Assembly: GCF_003570985.1 (NCBI RefSeq)
Contig: NZ_QXIW01000016.1
Coordinates: forward strand, 5,895 to 69,894
Origin: Candidatus Cryosericum hinesii
GTDB taxonomy: Bacteria; Caldisericota; Caldisericia; Cryosericales; Cryosericaceae
Direction of reading: 5' to 3'
DNA: 64,000 nucleotides
In this document: piece by piece, positions 1 to 7,750 of the stretch
How positions within the stretch are numbered: the stretch's first letter is position 1
Layout of the letters: every line of letters starts with the position of its first letter
Notes under the pieces: model-generated
Told to the model about the DNA's origin: nothing
Database searches by the model: none
What the model saw: the letters and a program-made list of their open reading frames with translations, nothing else
Made by a program: the position numbers and the translations under genes

Positions 1-502
1 GCACTCACATCGCGCCGACGACATGATCACCATGGTGCGCATCCGCGACGAGTTTGGTATTCGCATGGTCATCGAGCATGGGACGGACAGTGTCAGGGTG
101 CGCCATGAGCTTGCCAGGGCAGGCGTGGCAGTGATTACGGGCCCGCTCCTCGATGTTTCACCAAAGGTCGAAACGGCTTCATCGTCGTTCAACACACCAC
201 ATCTTCTCCATGAGGCAGGCGTGTTGACTGCCATCATGACGGACCATCCGGTGATTCCGATCGAGTCTCTTCGGCTGGAGGCTGCTATCGCAGCGTATGA
301 GGGCGGGGCGGGAGAACAGGAAGCGCTGGAGTTCATTACGATCAATCCGGCGAAGATCCTGGGGCTCGAGGACCGTATTGGCAGTATCGCCAAGGGAAAG
401 GACGCGGATCTTGTCGTCTGGAACGGCCACCCCTTCAAAGCGAGCAGCGTCGCAGAGAAGACATTCGTGAACGGCAAGCTCGCGTGGGAGGTGAACGCAT
501 GA
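1..502 (+). CDS. Amidohydrolase, imidazolonepropionase-like (5' end outside window)
   Basis: This is the C-terminal part of a metal-dependent amidohydrolase; the reading frame is open from base 2, so the start lies upstream. It enters the window at an H-S-H-R-A-D-D motif, the conserved metal-ligand and substrate region of this family. It then keeps IEHGT and the late active-site TDHPV motif (around base 237). It ends with the family hallmark ILGLEDRIGS-KGKDADLVVW, the strand that closes the composite beta-domain. The catalytic residues visible here look intact. The stop overlaps the ATG of the next gene (ATGA), and that gene is a paralogue, so the two are co-translated and probably arose by tandem duplication. 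The substrate cannot be told from sequence; related proteins act on cyclic amides or dipeptide-like compounds. An internal ATG at 23 is not the real start. Confidence 0.85.
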   Translation, partial: HSHRADDMITMVRIRDEFGIRMVIEHGTDSVRVRHELARAGVAVITGPLLDVSPKVETASSSFNTPHLLHEAGVLTAIMTDHPVIPIESLRLEAAIAAYEGGAGEQEALEFITINPAKILGLEDRIGSIAKGKDADLVVWNGHPFKASSVAEKTFVNGKLAWEVNA

Positions 503-1611
503 TCAGGATAGCTGCTCAGCACCTGTTTGATGGACATGGAATCGTGAACGATACAATCATTACGGTCGATGGACCGCATGTCATTTCGGTGGAGACGTCG
601 AGCCATCCTGGGGAGCGCTGTGACTATTCGGTTGCATGGGTGACCCCCGGCCTCATCGACCTCGACTCCGGTATTGGTCTCAAAGAGGAATCGCTGGGGT
701 TCGAGGGGAACGATCTGAACGAAGCGACGGATGCCGTGATGCCGGAGATGCAGGCGATGGACGGGTTGAGTCCCTACGACACGAGCCTCGAGAAGAGTCT
801 CATGGGAGGCGTGACGACGGCTCTGATCATGCCCGGCAGCAGCAACGTCGTGGGAGGCAGGGGTGCCGTGGTGCATATGGTCGGCGCGACCGCGAATGAC
901 ATGTGTATCAAGGCTCCGTTCGGCATGAAGTTCTCGCTGGGCAACGACCCGAAGCAGACACACGGTGAGAAACGGACGCCCATGACGCGCATGGGTAATG
1001 CGTTCCTGATCCGGGACATTCTCACAAAGGCACGCGAATACCGGGAGAAGAAGAAAGAGTATAACATGAAGTACGAGGCTCTACTTCCTCTACTTGCCCG
1101 TGAAGATGTTGCGTTCATCCAGGCGTTGCGGGCAGACGACATCATGACGGCCGTGCGCCTTGCTGAGGAGTTTGGCCTTCGCTACGTCATCACTGGCGCA
1201 TTTGATGCGGACCGCGTGGCCGACCAACTCAAGGAAAAAGATGTAACGATAGCGTTCGGCCCTATTATCATGTCGAGAAGCGTGGATGAGGCAAAGCGCC
1301 TGCATCCTGAGAATGCCGTTGCTCTCCTCGGGAGTGGAACGCGCACGGCCATCATCGCGGGCCATCCCAACTATCCCGCCAAGTACCTGCGGATCTCGCT
1401 GGGCCTTCTTGTCGGTCGGGGCATCTCTCCTGAACAGGCTCTCGGGTCCGTCACAAGCGTTCCAGCCGGAATCCTTGGCCTGGACGGGTATGGCGAGATA
1501 TGTCCTGGGTCTGTTGCTGATCTGGCGTTGTTCAAAGCGCAGCCATGGGAGCCCGAAGGAGTTACTGAACACACGTTCATCGGTGGAACCGAGGTTTATG
1601 CTCGCTCGTGA
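499..1611 (+). CDS. Amidohydrolase-like protein, second tandem copy, metal ligands apparently lost
   Basis: This 370-residue protein is homologous to the preceding gene and has the same overall fold signatures. These include PGLID near residue 50, GGVTTALIMPGSSNVVGG, MKFSLGNDPK, the TRMGNA helix and ILGLDGYGEI-PGSVADLAL at the end. The metal-binding positions are replaced. The H-x-H after PGLID reads D-L-D-S-G, the H-x-H before RADD reads F-I-Q-A-L, and the TDHPV aspartate motif reads AGHPN. It is therefore probably a non-catalytic or altered partner of the upstream enzyme. I chose the ATG at 499, which overlaps the previous stop and follows GGAGGTG at 487-493. A GTG at 484 would lie on the Shine-Dalgarno. 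A hairpin terminator follows. Confidence 0.8.
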   Translation: MIRIAAQHLFDGHGIVNDTIITVDGPHVISVETSSHPGERCDYSVAWVTPGLIDLDSGIGLKEESLGFEGNDLNEATDAVMPEMQAMDGLSPYDTSLEKSLMGGVTTALIMPGSSNVVGGRGAVVHMVGATANDMCIKAPFGMKFSLGNDPKQTHGEKRTPMTRMGNAFLIRDILTKAREYREKKKEYNMKYEALLPLLAREDVAFIQALRADDIMTAVRLAEEFGLRYVITGAFDADRVADQLKEKDVTIAFGPIIMSRSVDEAKRLHPENAVALLGSGTRTAIIAGHPNYPAKYLRISLGLLVGRGISPEQALGSVTSVPAGILGLDGYGEICPGSVADLALFKAQPWEPEGVTEHTFIGGTEVYARS

Positions 1612-1624
1612 GCCAATAAGAACA

Positions 1625-1644
1625 AGGGCCCCTTCTGGGGCCCT
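1625..1644. terminator. Bidirectional hairpin terminator
   Basis: A perfect 8-bp stem (AGGGCCCC / GGGGCCCT) with a TTCT loop lies between two convergent genes. A T-rich stretch follows on the minus strand. A close copy (ACAAGGGCCCCT start) occurs at 29191-29213. Confidence 0.7.
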
Positions 1645-1672
1645 GACTTCTCTCGCGTATCTGCCGCCGACG

Positions 1673-2344
1673 CTAGGCTGTTGGCGGCAGATTGTTGTCT
1701 CGATAGTGGTCCATGAAGCGGTCGCGCATGCCGTACGCGTAGGTGCGGAACCGTTGCGCGTTGGTATGGAACTGATTGCCCTTGATGAGGACTGAGGCAG
1801 CAAGAGCGACGACGATGACGTAGTCGGGGTACCAGGACCTGTGGAGGACAATCCAGATGGCGATGGGGACAGCCCCGACCGCTGAGATGAACGGAGAGAA
1901 GTGTATCTTGGCCTTGATACGGGGGGCAAGCTTCCAGATAACGCCAGCGACAGCCGCAAAGGGGAGTCCCCACAGGACCGCCACCAGGTACCCCTGTAGC
2001 AGGATTCCCAAGGTTGTCGCGACACCACCTCCACCTCTGAACTGGAAGAAGACTGGCCAGTTGTGCCCGACGATGACAGCCATGAACGAGGCAATCAGGA
2101 CCCAAGAGGGGATGACAATGGAACGCAGGACGAGGCTGAGCAGATAGCCCTTCATCACGTCGAGCAGCCCGACAGTAAGGCCATAGCCCCAACCGTATTG
2201 ACGGACGCTCCCCGAAAGGCCGGGATTATCCTTCAGCCGAATATCTTCGTGCTTGACAACGAAGCTGAGGACAAGGCCCCAGCAAACAGAACCCCACAGG
2301 TACGATGCCACGACCAATGCCCCGTACTTGAGCCAGATGTTCAT
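1673..2344 (-). CDS. Divergent PlsY-family (glycerol-3-phosphate acyltransferase-like) membrane protein
   Basis: This 223-residue polytopic membrane protein resembles PlsY, which transfers acyl groups from acyl-phosphate to glycerol-3-phosphate in phospholipid synthesis. It shows the N-terminal SYLWGSVCWG helix and the central GHNWPVFFQFRGGGGVATTLG segment, matching the PlsY GH-PVF-FKGGKGVAT motif. Two catalytic motifs deviate. The lysine of GGKG is glycine, and the GSGN-GATN motif of the first loop reads NPGLSGSVRQYG. The C-terminus is longer than usual and ends in a basic, polar tail. A strong AGGAGG precedes the ATG. It may be a paralogue with changed or lost acyltransferase activity, with a canonical PlsY elsewhere in the genome. 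Family assignment is good; function is uncertain. Confidence 0.7.
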   Translation of the reverse strand: MNIWLKYGALVVASYLWGSVCWGLVLSFVVKHEDIRLKDNPGLSGSVRQYGWGYGLTVGLLDVMKGYLLSLVLRSIVIPSWVLIASFMAVIVGHNWPVFFQFRGGGGVATTLGILLQGYLVAVLWGLPFAAVAGVIWKLAPRIKAKIHFSPFISAVGAVPIAIWIVLHRSWYPDYVIVVALAASVLIKGNQFHTNAQRFRTYAYGMRDRFMDHYRDNNLPPTA

Positions 2345-2434
2345 CAGGATCCTCCTGAACCGTTACTCGATGCCTGACTATGTTGCCTCTGATCCGCTTT
2401 CACTCGCAATCTGAGTTTATATCAATGTTCCGGC

Positions 2435-2462
2435 TTGTAAAGCAGGCTCTTGCCGGTATACT
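2435..2462 (+). promoter_or_regulatory. Probable sigma70 promoter of mntP
   Basis: TTGTAA at 2435-2440 and TATACT at 2457-2462 are separated by 16 bases. This predicts a leader of about 80 bases before mntP. The leader holds a small hairpin (GTGAT 2513-2517 / ATCAC 2527-2531) but no recognisable yybP-ykoY manganese riboswitch. Confidence 0.5.
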
Positions 2463-2549
2463 TGGCTACGCGATGCAATGCACTCGTACAGCCGTGATCA
2501 TCGTTGTTTCTGGTGATGCGCCTGATATCACACCTGTCGTGGAGGCCGT

Positions 2550-3113
2550 ATGGGTTTCTGGACTGTTTTCGTTATAGCGGTAGGGCTTTCGATGGATGCG
2601 TTCGCTGTGTCTGTGGCGAACGGGTGCCGGATGACGCGGGTGACGCTCCGCGATGCGTTGCGTCCAGGCTGGTGGTTTGGTGGGTTTCAGATGCTCATGC
2701 CCGTGTTGGGCTGGCTCGGGGGCCTCGCGCTCAGAGACCTTATCCAGAGCTTCGGCCATTGGGTTGCATTTGGTCTTCTCGTTTTCATCGGCGGCAAGAT
2801 GCTTGTCGAAGCTGTACGTGGCGGAAAGCATGAGGACGAGTGTGAGGCAGAGAGGCGCAGCACGCGCGATATGCTGGTCCTTGCCATCGCTACAAGTATC
2901 GACGCTTTGGCGGTTGGCCTGAGTTTGTCGGTACTGCGAGTATCGATCTGGTGGCCGGCCCTGCTTATTGGGCTGGTGACATTTGCGTTCTCGCTGGCAG
3001 GCACTCTGCTTGGTTGCAGCATCGGAAAGCTGGTCAAGGGCAAGGCCGAGATTGTGGGTGGCCTTGTCCTTATTGGTATTGGGATCAGGATATTACTCCA
3101 GGGATTGCACTAG
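2550..3113 (+). CDS. mntP: Putative manganese efflux pump MntP
   Basis: This 187-residue membrane protein has six predicted transmembrane segments arranged as an inverted repeat. The two halves carry the related signatures GLSMDAFAVSVANG (residues 12-25) and ATSIDALAVGLSLS; the membrane-embedded aspartates are thought to bind Mn2+. MntP exports manganese and protects against metal overload. A short acidic and basic loop (KHEDECEAERRS) joins the halves. The ATG has GGAGG nine bases upstream. It is transcribed away from the PlsY-like gene and 34 bases ahead of uridine phosphorylase, so the two rightward genes may be co-transcribed. The length is normal for the family. Confidence 0.9.
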   Translation: MGFWTVFVIAVGLSMDAFAVSVANGCRMTRVTLRDALRPGWWFGGFQMLMPVLGWLGGLALRDLIQSFGHWVAFGLLVFIGGKMLVEAVRGGKHEDECEAERRSTRDMLVLAIATSIDALAVGLSLSVLRVSIWWPALLIGLVTFAFSLAGTLLGCSIGKLVKGKAEIVGGLVLIGIGIRILLQGLH

Positions 3114-3147
3114 GACGGATCGCTGCGGAAAGAAGGGAGGCTTATAT

Positions 3148-3927
3148 ATGGCACATACGTTGTTCAATGATGAGTACAAGTATCACATCAAGGTGAAGCG
3201 GGGTGATGTTGGCAGGTACGTTCTGCTGCCCGGTGACCCCGGTCGCTGTGAAGTCATCGCCAGGTGGTTCGACGACCCGGTGAAGGTTGCGCAGAACAGG
3301 GAGTATGTCACATATACGGGAACGCTCCTGGGCGAGAAAGTCTCGGTGACGTCGACTGGAATCGGAGGCCCGTCGACCGCCATTGCAGTCGAAGAACTCG
3401 CGATGGTCGGTGCGGAGACATTTATACGCGTCGGAACGTCAGGCGCAATGCAGCCGGGAATCGGCGTTGGAGATCTGGCGATCGTTACAGCTGCGATCCG
3501 CGACGAAGGGACGACCAGGCAGTACATGCCCATCGAATTTCCGGCAGTCGCCAACATCGACGTCACGCTGGCACTCAGAGCCGCAGCCGAAAAACTGGGT
3601 TTTGTGTTTCACCTGGGTGTGTCTCAATCGAAAGACTCGTTCTACGGCGAGGTTGAGCCTGACCGCCAGCCACTGGCCGAGCAGTTGAACGCTCGTTGCA
3701 GGGCTTGGATTGCCGGTGGAGCTGTGTGCTCGGAGATGGAGGCATCCACGGTGTTTGTGGTATCGAGCATTCTTCACAAGCGTGCCGGTGGCGTCATGCT
3801 CATCGTCAACAACCAGTTTGCGGAGGGCGGACACGAATCCCATCATCCGATACTGGACCGGCTCATATCGACTGGGATCGAAGCAATCAAACTGCTCATC
3901 GAACAGGACCGTGTTGTCCTTCGCTGA
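3148..3927 (+). CDS. udp: Uridine phosphorylase
   Basis: This 259-residue cytoplasmic enzyme of the nucleoside phosphorylase family is predicted to cleave uridine with phosphate to uracil and ribose-1-phosphate. It shows the LLPGDPGRC phosphate-binding motif (residues 27-34), the RVGTSGAMQ strand of the family, and the C-terminal CSEMEAST segment that contacts the ribose hydroxyls. I chose the ATG at 3148, seven bases after GGGAGG. An in-frame start at 2983 would lie inside mntP. The gene fits pyrimidine salvage, consistent with the surface 5'-nucleotidase at 37.4 kb. The following 206 bases to the convergent gene hold no further gene. Confidence 0.92.
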   Translation: MAHTLFNDEYKYHIKVKRGDVGRYVLLPGDPGRCEVIARWFDDPVKVAQNREYVTYTGTLLGEKVSVTSTGIGGPSTAIAVEELAMVGAETFIRVGTSGAMQPGIGVGDLAIVTAAIRDEGTTRQYMPIEFPAVANIDVTLALRAAAEKLGFVFHLGVSQSKDSFYGEVEPDRQPLAEQLNARCRAWIAGGAVCSEMEASTVFVVSSILHKRAGGVMLIVNNQFAEGGHESHHPILDRLISTGIEAIKLLIEQDRVVLR

Positions 3928-4095
3928 GTAACGTTTCTGCACAGGGATAGACCGCAGTTCTTCCTCTGTTTTTCGCTCGGCTGGGATGTAACCGTCCCCG
4001 CTTCCACCGGTCTGTCGTGGTCCAATACCATAACTATTCCGCGCTTGTTTCGCTGAATTGAAAAAACTTCTTCAACGCTATCAACGACAGCCTGG

Positions 4096-4116
4096 TGACG
4101 CCGCTACGTGGCGTCA
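4096..4116. terminator. Possible hairpin between convergent genes
   Basis: TGACGCC at 4096-4102 can pair with GGCGTCA at 4110-4116, between the 3' ends of udp and the MoaD-like gene. The T-tract is weak, so its role as a terminator is tentative. Confidence 0.35.
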
Positions 4117-4133
4117 ATTATCTCGAGGGCCGG

Positions 4134-4358
4134 TCAACCGCCTCCCAGGAACGGGATGATAAAGACGGTATCTTCCTCGTGCAGTTCGGTATTGTAGGGC
4201 GTACGCTGTCCGTTGACAAGTACGAAGCCTGCACGGTCGCGGTCAATGCCCAATGCTGCAAGCAGACCGGCGACATCTGTTCCGGTCGGCACCTGTACAT
4301 CGTGCAGGTCTCCGATCTGATCGGCGACTATGGCGTGCAGTTTGAGCTTTATGAGCAT
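4134..4358 (-). CDS. MoaD/ThiS-like ubiquitin-fold sulfur carrier
   Basis: This 74-residue protein has the beta-grasp sulfur-carrier pattern and ends in the diglycine tail (PFLGGG) that an E1-like enzyme adenylates and thiocarboxylates. Segments such as FVLVNGQRTPYNTELHEEDTVFIIP match MoaD/ThiS proteins. It starts nine bases after glnA, with GAGGAGA before the ATG, so it is the last gene of the deaminase-glnA operon. A likely role is sulfur donation to molybdopterin/tungstopterin, which the divergent aldehyde:ferredoxin oxidoreductase would need. A role in thiamine or another sulfur pathway is possible. A MoeB/ThiF-like activator is encoded at 45.8 kb. Confidence 0.8.
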   Translation of the reverse strand: MLIKLKLHAIVADQIGDLHDVQVPTGTDVAGLLAALGIDRDRAGFVLVNGQRTPYNTELHEEDTVFIIPFLGGG

Positions 4359-4367
4359 CCAGTCTCC

Positions 4368-5801
4368 TCAGCAGTCGTAATACAGCTCGAATTCCTTGGG
4401 ATGAGGCAGGCGGCGGAGTACTTCTGCCTCGTTCTTCTCTTTGTAGGAGCAGAACACTTCAACAAATGCAGGGGGGAAAACACCGTCTCGCGTCAGGAAA
4501 TCGCTGCCACGCCTCAGGGCTGCGAAGGCTTCGGAAAGAGAGGTCGGAAGCACCGGAATCTTGCGGACAATTTTCTCGGACAACTTCTCGATATCGCCCG
4601 TATATGGGCCGAGATGAAGTGCTGTCGGGTCCGTTTGTTTCTCGATGCCGTCGAGGCCGGCAAGAAGCATTGCGCTGATGGCAAGATAGACATTGGTTGT
4701 AGCATCCGGGGGGCGGAATTCGATGCGCTTCTCTGGCGCCGTATCTGCATAGATGGGAATGCGAACCGCTGCGGTGCGGTTGCCCAGCGAGAAGAATGCG
4801 CGGATGGGGGCCTCGAATCCCGGAATGAGCCTCTTGTAGCTTATCGTAGAAGGGTTTGTGATGCCCAGAAGGGCCGACGCGTTATTGAGAATGCCGCCGA
4901 TATAATGGACGGCGAGCGGCGAGAGGTCGTAGGGTTCTCCACCCTTCTGGTAGAACGTGGGTTGTCCTTTCCTGGTCAAATATTGATGGAAGTGCATTCC
5001 TGTTCCAGCCTGACCGGCAATCGGTTTGGGCATGAAGGTTGCCGTCATTCCCATCTGGCGCGCAAGGTTCTTGGCGAAGTACTTGATCTTCTGCGATGCG
5101 TCGCCCATGGCGCGCGGTGTGCAGGGCATAACCTCAAGCTCGATCTGGCCGGTCTCCCCGGCCTCATGATGGTGATAGCGGACGGTTACCCCGACATTCT
5201 CCAGCATCTGAACGAGCGTGCTTCGATAGTCGAAGAGCCGGTCGAGTGGCTGCTCTGCATGGTATCCTTGTCCGTGGCGGATGGCGTAGCCCTGGAGTTG
5301 TGAGTTGTCGAGCGACACCGTGCTTCCTGTCTCCGCACTTTCGATCGAGAAGAAACAGGTGGTCTCCGAGGACTTGAAATCGACATTCTGGAAGACATAG
5401 AACTCGAACTCGGGGGCAAACCAGGCCGTGTCAGCATAGCCCTTAGATTTTAGCAAAGCTTCAGCCTGCTCCGCGATGTATCGAGGGTCGAGAGCGAAAC
5501 GTCGATGGGTGTGGGGCTCAAGGATGTCGCAGAAGACTGCAGCGGTAGGAACTTTGGCAAATGGGTCCAGGAATGCCGTCGACAGATCAAGACGCAGGAG
5601 CATGTCACTGCGCTCAACCGACGCGAATCCGGGAATACTGGAACCGTCGAAAGCAACGCCCTGGGTCAGGAATTCCTGGTCGACGCGGGACAGGGGAACC
5701 GTCACATGATGCAGGCCGCCGAACAGGTCCGTGAATTTCAGGTCGACCTGAACAATCTCGTGTTCCCTCGCGTAGTTCAGAAACTGCTGAAGCGTCTTCA
5801 T
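4368..5801 (-). CDS. glnA: Glutamine synthetase, type I
   Basis: This 477-residue enzyme makes glutamine from glutamate, ammonia and ATP. Visible motifs are FDGSSIPGF (51-59), EFEFYVF, the nucleotide loop MPKPIAGQAGTGMHFHQ, the KRLIPGFEAPI glutamate flap, NRTAAVRIP, and EKRIEFRPPDATTN near the C-terminal catalytic part. The adenylylation-site region of proteobacterial GlnA (the conserved tyrosine loop) is not recognisable, so control by adenylylation is unlikely. The start has GGAGG eight bases upstream. It lies 54 bases downstream of an ammonia-releasing deaminase on the same strand. The enzyme is thus well placed to re-assimilate the ammonia released. Confidence 0.93.
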   Translation of the reverse strand: MKTLQQFLNYAREHEIVQVDLKFTDLFGGLHHVTVPLSRVDQEFLTQGVAFDGSSIPGFASVERSDMLLRLDLSTAFLDPFAKVPTAAVFCDILEPHTHRRFALDPRYIAEQAEALLKSKGYADTAWFAPEFEFYVFQNVDFKSSETTCFFSIESAETGSTVSLDNSQLQGYAIRHGQGYHAEQPLDRLFDYRSTLVQMLENVGVTVRYHHHEAGETGQIELEVMPCTPRAMGDASQKIKYFAKNLARQMGMTATFMPKPIAGQAGTGMHFHQYLTRKGQPTFYQKGGEPYDLSPLAVHYIGGILNNASALLGITNPSTISYKRLIPGFEAPIRAFFSLGNRTAAVRIPIYADTAPEKRIEFRPPDATTNVYLAISAMLLAGLDGIEKQTDPTALHLGPYTGDIEKLSEKIVRKIPVLPTSLSEAFAALRRGSDFLTRDGVFPPAFVEVFCSYKEKNEAEVLRRLPHPKEFELYYDC

Positions 5802-5855
5802 TTCTCTACCTCCAGAGAAGCTGTAGAGCGGCCGGACTTGGTCCGCGGCCTCATA

Positions 5856-7217
5856 CTAGCGTGCCATGAGGTTCGCCGCTATCGTATTCTGCCTGGCAAC
5901 CAGGGCCCGGACGTCAATGTTCGTGAACTGGCCGTTCTCGATGAGAACCTTGCCATTGACCATGTTGAGGCTGACCTGTTTGGCGTCGCACATGACCGGT
6001 GCTGTGAAGGGGTCATGCAGTCCGCCGGCGAACTCGAGAGTGTCGAGGTCCCACATGATCAGGTCGGCAGCCTTCCCGACCTCGATGCTGCCGATGTCTG
6101 AGTCCATGCGTAACACACGGGCACCGCCCATGCTCGCCATGGCCAGAGCTTCGCGTGATGTCAGTGCGTCGGCCCCGTATCTCACCCGCTGGAGCAGCAT
6201 CGCCAGGCGCACCTCACCGATGAACGAATTGGTATCGTTGCTGGAACTGCCATCGACGCCGATGCCGATGCGCATGTTTGTTTGTTTCATGACTGCCACG
6301 GGAGCGATGCCGGAGCCGAGACGCATATTGCTGGCCGGGCAATGGGCCATGCCGCACTCGTGCTCGGACAGCTTATGGATGTCGGCGTCGGATGCCCACA
6401 CGACGTGAGCAAACCACGAGCGAGGGGTGAGCCAGCCGATCTCTTCCATGTAGTCGACTGGTCGGAAGCCAAATGTCTGGAGACAGAATTCTTCTTCATC
6501 CTGCGTTTCGGCAAGATGCGTGTGGAGGAGCACATCCTCTTTCTCCGCCAGAACTGCCGTCTGCTTCATCAGGTCTGTCGTAACCGAAAAAGGGGAGCAT
6601 GGCGCAAGAGCAATGCGGGTCATCGGGTATCGACCGCGGTCGTGATATTGGTGGATGACGCGTTCGGACTCCACCAGGATCTCTTCATCCGTCTGTACTA
6701 CGCTGTCCGGAGGAAGTCCCCCATCCTTCTTGCTCAGTGACATACTGCCGCGCGTGGGATGGAACCGAACGCCGATATCACGAGCTGCCCGTATCTCAGC
6801 GTCGATGATGGCGTTGTTGCCATACGGATACAGATAGAGATGGTCGCTCGTCGTCGTGACACCAGTCTTCAGCATTTCACAGATGCCGACCTGGGCGCTT
6901 GTGTAGACAGCTTCTTCGTCAATGTACTTCCAGTGTTCATAAAGGAACGCCAACCAGTTGAACAGCTTGGCATGTTCGACTTGGGGAACGTTCCGAAACA
7001 GCGTCTGGTAGAGGTGGTGGTGGGTATTGACAAAACCCGGCATCATCAGCATGCGTGCGCCCGAGATGGTGCGGTCTGCAGGGGTATCGAGGACTGGCGC
7101 CCCTGTGCCAATGGCCGTGATGATGTTGTCGTCGACGACAACATACGCATCCTTAAGTTCCTGCCGAATAGCATCGCCCGTCATAAGGAAGGCAATGTCA
7201 GTGATAAGCGTTCTCAT
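5856..7217 (-). CDS. Amidohydrolase of the 8-oxoguanine deaminase / TrzN-AtzA type
   Basis: This 453-residue metal-dependent hydrolase carries the full active-site set: PGFVNTHHHLYQTLFR (HxH at residues 66-68), THLAET, a later histidine in the AHVVWASD region, and the aspartate in GVDGSSSND. The GSSSNDTNSF signature and VRYGADALTSREAL resemble 8-oxoguanine deaminases and triazine hydrolases. Its expected reaction is hydrolytic deamination of a purine or similar heterocycle, releasing ammonia. I chose the ATG at 7217, which follows GGAGG; a longer frame to 7343 would cross the divergent promoter. It is the first gene of an operon with glutamine synthetase. The exact substrate is not provable here. 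Confidence 0.85.
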   Translation of the reverse strand: MRTLITDIAFLMTGDAIRQELKDAYVVVDDNIITAIGTGAPVLDTPADRTISGARMLMMPGFVNTHHHLYQTLFRNVPQVEHAKLFNWLAFLYEHWKYIDEEAVYTSAQVGICEMLKTGVTTTSDHLYLYPYGNNAIIDAEIRAARDIGVRFHPTRGSMSLSKKDGGLPPDSVVQTDEEILVESERVIHQYHDRGRYPMTRIALAPCSPFSVTTDLMKQTAVLAEKEDVLLHTHLAETQDEEEFCLQTFGFRPVDYMEEIGWLTPRSWFAHVVWASDADIHKLSEHECGMAHCPASNMRLGSGIAPVAVMKQTNMRIGIGVDGSSSNDTNSFIGEVRLAMLLQRVRYGADALTSREALAMASMGGARVLRMDSDIGSIEVGKAADLIMWDLDTLEFAGGLHDPFTAPVMCDAKQVSLNMVNGKVLIENGQFTNIDVRALVARQNTIAANLMAR

Positions 7218-7307
7218 GTGCAGCCTCCACTGGTCCTTTCCTATTGTACCGCCATTGAGGCCGCAATCAACGCGCGCAGCTCGCTTGCTTTCATTGCCAC
7301 AGCATCT

Positions 7308-7316
7308 TGCTATAAT
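7308..7316 (+). promoter_or_regulatory. Extended -10 promoter of the ferredoxin-AOR operon
   Basis: TGCTATAAT is an extended -10 element (TG-n-TATAAT), with only a weak -35. It sits in the 140-base divergent region between the deaminase and ferredoxin genes. Confidence 0.5.
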
Positions 7317-7357
7317 CGGGGGCGGATCATATTGTCGTGACAAGGATAGGAGGTCGC

Positions 7358-7750
7358 ATGAGGCATATTGTCGTAAGGCCCGAGAGTTGTACCGGATGCC
7401 GTTTGTGTCAGCTCACGTGCTCGGCTCAGAACTTCAAGCTCAACACACACAAGGCTGCTCACATAGGTATCGTGCCCCGTTTTCCAGAGGGCTATTTTGA
7501 GATTCATCTCTGCAACCAGTGTGGTGCCTGCCAGTCTGTATGTCCGGTTGAAGCGATTTCTGTCGATGCAAACGGAGCCTATGTGATCGACGAGTCCACG
7601 TGTATCGATTGCGGAGCTTGTGTAGACAGCTGCCCGCAGCAAGCGATCTTCAGGTCATCCGCCAGTGCGCATCCCTACATGTGCAATCTTTGTGGAGCCT
7701 GTGTGGCAAATTGTGCGGCACAAGCTCTGACCTGGGAGGAGGGCCAATGA
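7358..7750 (+). CDS. Polyferredoxin, four 4Fe-4S cysteine motifs
   Basis: This 130-residue iron-sulfur protein has four cysteine groups: CTGCRLCQLTC, CNQCGACQSVCP, CIDCGACVDSCP and CNLCGACVANC. These are enough cysteines for up to four cubane clusters. It matches the electron-transfer subunits found next to aldehyde:ferredoxin oxidoreductases. I chose the ATG at 7358 after AGGAGGT (7348-7354) rather than the GTG at 7337. Its stop overlaps the ATG of the oxidoreductase (ATGA), so the two are translationally coupled. It probably accepts the low-potential electrons released by aldehyde oxidation. Confidence 0.88.
   Translation: MRHIVVRPESCTGCRLCQLTCSAQNFKLNTHKAAHIGIVPRFPEGYFEIHLCNQCGACQSVCPVEAISVDANGAYVIDESTCIDCGACVDSCPQQAIFRSSASAHPYMCNLCGACVANCAAQALTWEEGQ

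Noticed and set aside
1090-2094. 334-codon open frame on the minus strand
   Set aside because: It is antisense to the second amidohydrolase and overlaps the PlsY-like gene in another frame; composition is not protein-like.
2469-2549. Manganese riboswitch (yybP-ykoY) upstream of mntP
   Set aside because: The leader is too short and lacks the conserved core; only a small hairpin is present.
4095-5303. 402-codon open frame on the plus strand
   Set aside because: It lies antisense to glnA, whose motifs are unmistakable; no domain or ribosome site supports it.
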